Positions 62,446-64,000 of a stretch of 64,000 nucleotides of DNA are shown piece by piece. Position 1 is the stretch's first letter. The number at the start of each line of letters is the position of its first letter. The DNA lies in the NCBI RefSeq assembly GCF_000177235.2, contig NC_014829.1, positions 3,038,001-3,102,000 on the forward strand. The letters are read 5' to 3'. The stretch is from Evansella cellulosilytica DSM 2522. Lineage in GTDB: Bacteria; Bacillota; Bacilli; Bacillales; Salisediminibacteriaceae. Both the position numbers and the translations under genes were made by a program. The notes below the pieces were generated by a model. The model worked only from the letters and a program-made list of their open reading frames with translations. It was not told where the DNA came from and searched no databases.

Positions 62446-62738
62446 CGTATTCACAACCTTTTCTATTTCTGTTATTTCTTAAGGTGCTTCTCAAAATCAC
62501 CATTATACTAGTAGCCCATTTCCTTTTTGAACTTTCAAAAAATGAATGTTTGGACAACTTATTACCTTAATTATACATTGGAAAGCACCATACACCAATG
62601 CACAATTTATATTTCACTATTCCTTTTTTTGTAATAAATAGCTTCATTTCTCTATTATTAGGAATAATATGCTAGAAACATAGAAAATATCATTATTACT
62701 TTTTCCTGTTCTCGTTTTTAAGAAATAGAAAAAAGGGA

Positions 62739-62767
62739 TTGACAAATATATAAAAAGTAAATACAAT
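62739..62767 (+). promoter_or_regulatory. Sigma-A promoter of the HD-domain gene
   Basis: TTGACA at 62739-62744 and TACAAT at 62762-62767 with a 17-base spacer, 41 bases upstream of the start codon. An excellent match to the vegetative consensus. Confidence 0.85.
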
Positions 62768-62807
62768 ATTGAACAATATACTTTTTTATATAAAGGAGGA
62801 GGTACTA

Positions 62808-63332
62808 ATGAAACGTGTCACATTACTTGATGTGTATCAGCACCCTATCGCGCAAAAATATATTACCCGGTCTGGGTTAGCTCATGCTATCTCCACTGCC
62901 CAGTATGCATTCGATTATTCGCAAGAATTTGATGTAAATCCTGATCTAGCTGTAAAGGCTGCTTTTTTACATGATATCGGTCATTACACTTGGTATAAAA
63001 ACGGCTCTTGGGACTACAGCTTATATAAACAAAATGACATCCATGCAATTAAAGGAGCAGAAAGAGCACATAAACTTTTAATTAGACTCGGAGAAAATCC
63101 TGTTTTTGCGAAAAAAATTGCTTTAGCTATTTTGCTTCATACAGATTCTTACTTACCTGATGGTAATCTTCAGTTAGAACCGCTTCAAGAAGTGGTTGCA
63201 TTAGCCGATAAAGCAGATGAAGAACCTGGAGGTAAGCATCACTACAAAACCATTTCAAATAGCGAAGCAATCTTTAAATTAGAGAGCTTAGACAAAAAGG
63301 TTGAAGGTAAATTAAACTTGCGCATTAGCTGA
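62808..63332 (+). CDS. HD-domain phosphohydrolase-like protein
   Basis: A 174-residue protein of the HD superfamily. His26 (SGLAHAIST), the HD pair at residues 55-56 (AAFLHDIGHYTWY) and DKADEEPG near residue 140 are the metal-binding positions. It would cleave phosphate esters of a nucleotide or similar. The start follows AAAGGAGGAGGTACTA. A clean sigma-A promoter lies upstream; the substrate is unknown. Confidence 0.82.
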   Translation: MKRVTLLDVYQHPIAQKYITRSGLAHAISTAQYAFDYSQEFDVNPDLAVKAAFLHDIGHYTWYKNGSWDYSLYKQNDIHAIKGAERAHKLLIRLGENPVFAKKIALAILLHTDSYLPDGNLQLEPLQEVVALADKADEEPGGKHHYKTISNSEAIFKLESLDKKVEGKLNLRIS

Positions 63333-63368
63333 AGAAGCCTACAATTTTGTAGTGCTTTATTTTTTTTC

Positions 63369-63397
63369 TTGACCAGACAGTTACTTACTGATAGATT
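63369..63397 (+). promoter_or_regulatory. Promoter driving the manganese riboswitch
   Basis: TTGACC at 63369-63374 and TAGATT at 63392-63397 with a 17-base spacer, 24 bases before the aptamer. Confidence 0.7.
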
Positions 63398-63420
63398 AAT
63401 AGTAATAGAAAAACACCCTT

Positions 63421-63524
63421 TAAAAAGGGGAGTAGCGACCTCACGGTTAACGGATCGTCATTACGGCGAATATTACGCTCGGTCCGTTAAGCTTTGCAAT
63501 AGCAAAGTACGCAAGACCTTTTTA
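63421..63524 (+). promoter_or_regulatory. yybP-ykoY (manganese) riboswitch
   Basis: The aptamer has the hallmark AAAGGGGAGTAGCG at 63423-63436 and ends TACGCAAGACCTTTTTA at 63508-63524, which pairs with TAAAAAGG at 63421-63428 to close helix P1. Between them, TTAACGGATCG pairs with CGGTCCGTTAA and GCTTTGC with GCAAAG. In known members Mn2+ binding turns the gene on. It precedes a cation antiporter gene. Confidence 0.92.
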
Positions 63525-63580
63525 TGAAATGACAGTAGTTCATGCTTACTATTGCCATTTCATAAAAAGGTCTGTTTTTT
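63514..63580 (+). terminator. Riboswitch terminator hairpin overlapping P1
   Basis: AGACCTTTTTATGAAATG pairs with CATTTCATAAAAAGGTCT, followed by GTTTTTT. The 5' arm shares the P1 strand, so aptamer folding with Mn2+ and this terminator exclude each other. Confidence 0.88.
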
Positions 63581-63607
63581 GTTCATAAAAAAGGAGAAGC
63601 GATTAAA

Positions 63608-64000
63608 ATGATGTACTTGATTTTTTTATTAGCAGCAACCATTACTGTTTATTCTTCCATTAAATTATCAACCTATGCAGATGTGCTTAGTGAGCGAACT
63701 TCTCTTGGTGGAATGCTAGTTGGAACATTACTGTTAGCAGGGGCAACCTCCTTACCAGAGGTTACTACAAGTGCTAGTGCCGTGTTCTTAAACAACCCTG
63801 ATATCGCCGTCGGAAATGTATTAGGAAGCAATTTATTCAATTTATTGATTTTAGCGACCATTGACCTTATTTATAGACGAAGACAAATGATGACAGAAAT
63901 TCATAAAGATCATCTTTTTACAGGCTTTATAAGTCTGGGCCTAACTGGTTTAGTATTGGTTACTATTCTCGTTCCTACTGGAATCACCCTATTCAATATC
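63608..64000 (+). CDS. Na+/Ca2+ (CaCA) antiporter-family protein, partial
   Basis: 131 residues are in the window and the gene runs off its end. Helices 1-2 start MMYLIFLLAATITVYSSIKL, and the alpha-1 repeat is clear: GTLLLAGATSLPEVTTSASA and GNVLGSNLFNLLI. The CaCA family exports Ca2+ or other divalent cations in exchange for Na+ or H+. Control by a manganese riboswitch suggests Mn2+ efflux or homeostasis. AAAAGGAGAAG precedes the ATG at 63608 (63611 is also possible). Confidence 0.85.
   Translation, partial: MMYLIFLLAATITVYSSIKLSTYADVLSERTSLGGMLVGTLLLAGATSLPEVTTSASAVFLNNPDIAVGNVLGSNLFNLLILATIDLIYRRRQMMTEIHKDHLFTGFISLGLTGLVLVTILVPTGITLFNI

Noticed and set aside
1-64000. tRNA or rRNA genes
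   Set aside because: No cloverleaf with a GGTTCGANTCC-type arm and no rRNA stretch was recognised by eye; a tRNA scan would settle it.

Overview
The window is about 64 kb of low-GC DNA from a spore-forming Bacillaceae chromosome, probably an alkaliphile or halotolerant relative of Bacillus. The evidence is the gene content and order. From about 36 kb to the right end it follows the Bacillus subtilis yjb/yjc region: yjcZ-like, yjcA-like, fabI, prpE, rluD-like, nadK, relQ, yjbL, yjbK, yjbJ, yjbI, spxH, pepF, coiA, mecA, terC-like, spx, yjbC. Sporulation-type small proteins and strong AGGAGG ribosome binding sites fit the same placement, and TTG or GTG starts are frequent. No rRNA, tRNA or CRISPR array was seen.

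Layout. 1-6.6 kb: the tail of an FGGY sugar kinase, a NIF3-like protein, a Thermus-type isocitrate dehydrogenase, and an accessory group (methyltransferase, GNAT, two nucleotidyltransferase-like proteins). 6.6-12.7 kb: a YczE-like membrane protein, a repeat field with a radC remnant, a HAD phosphatase, aroD, a VanW protein and a DMT exporter. 12.8-18.7 kb: a cobalamin-riboswitch operon with an ECF transporter and two surface proteins that together resemble a split transcobalamin/intrinsic factor. 18.8-27.3 kb: plsY-like, adeR-like/ald, an ArsR-controlled small cluster with four identical-pattern operators, a TauE exporter and three YjcZ-type micropeptides. 27.4-31.9 kb: a MoxR/DUF58/transglutaminase operon. 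32-36 kb: an M42 peptidase, an IS1182 remnant and a FabF. 36-44.4 kb: a spore-related stretch, and a group IIC intron inserted directly behind the fabI terminator. 44.6-60.8 kb: the conserved Spx, MecA, NAD and alarmone block. 61-64 kb: a putative glycoside hydrolase, an HD protein, and a cation antiporter gene preceded by a yybP-ykoY (manganese) riboswitch.

The genes form several working units. The riboswitch operon at 12.8-18.7 kb would capture cobalamin at the wall and membrane and import it by ECF. The AdeR-like regulator would activate ald. Spx, its ClpXP adaptor SpxH and the ClpC adaptor MecA lie together as a regulated-proteolysis and thiol-stress module. NadK, RelQ and the pseudouridine synthase are packed in one operon.

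Intergenic DNA is crowded with palindromes. There are three related hairpin families (A: GAGGCTGTCCCAAAAG; B: GGGCACTGAAAAAGTG; C: GAGGGTGACTCAAAAGG), sometimes nested inside one another. There is a larger GC-richer palindrome (D), and a second structured element (E) that always lies just 3' of a terminator and forms a 135-bp tandem array after spxH. These repeats, the truncated genes and the intron mark the recently active DNA of the window.
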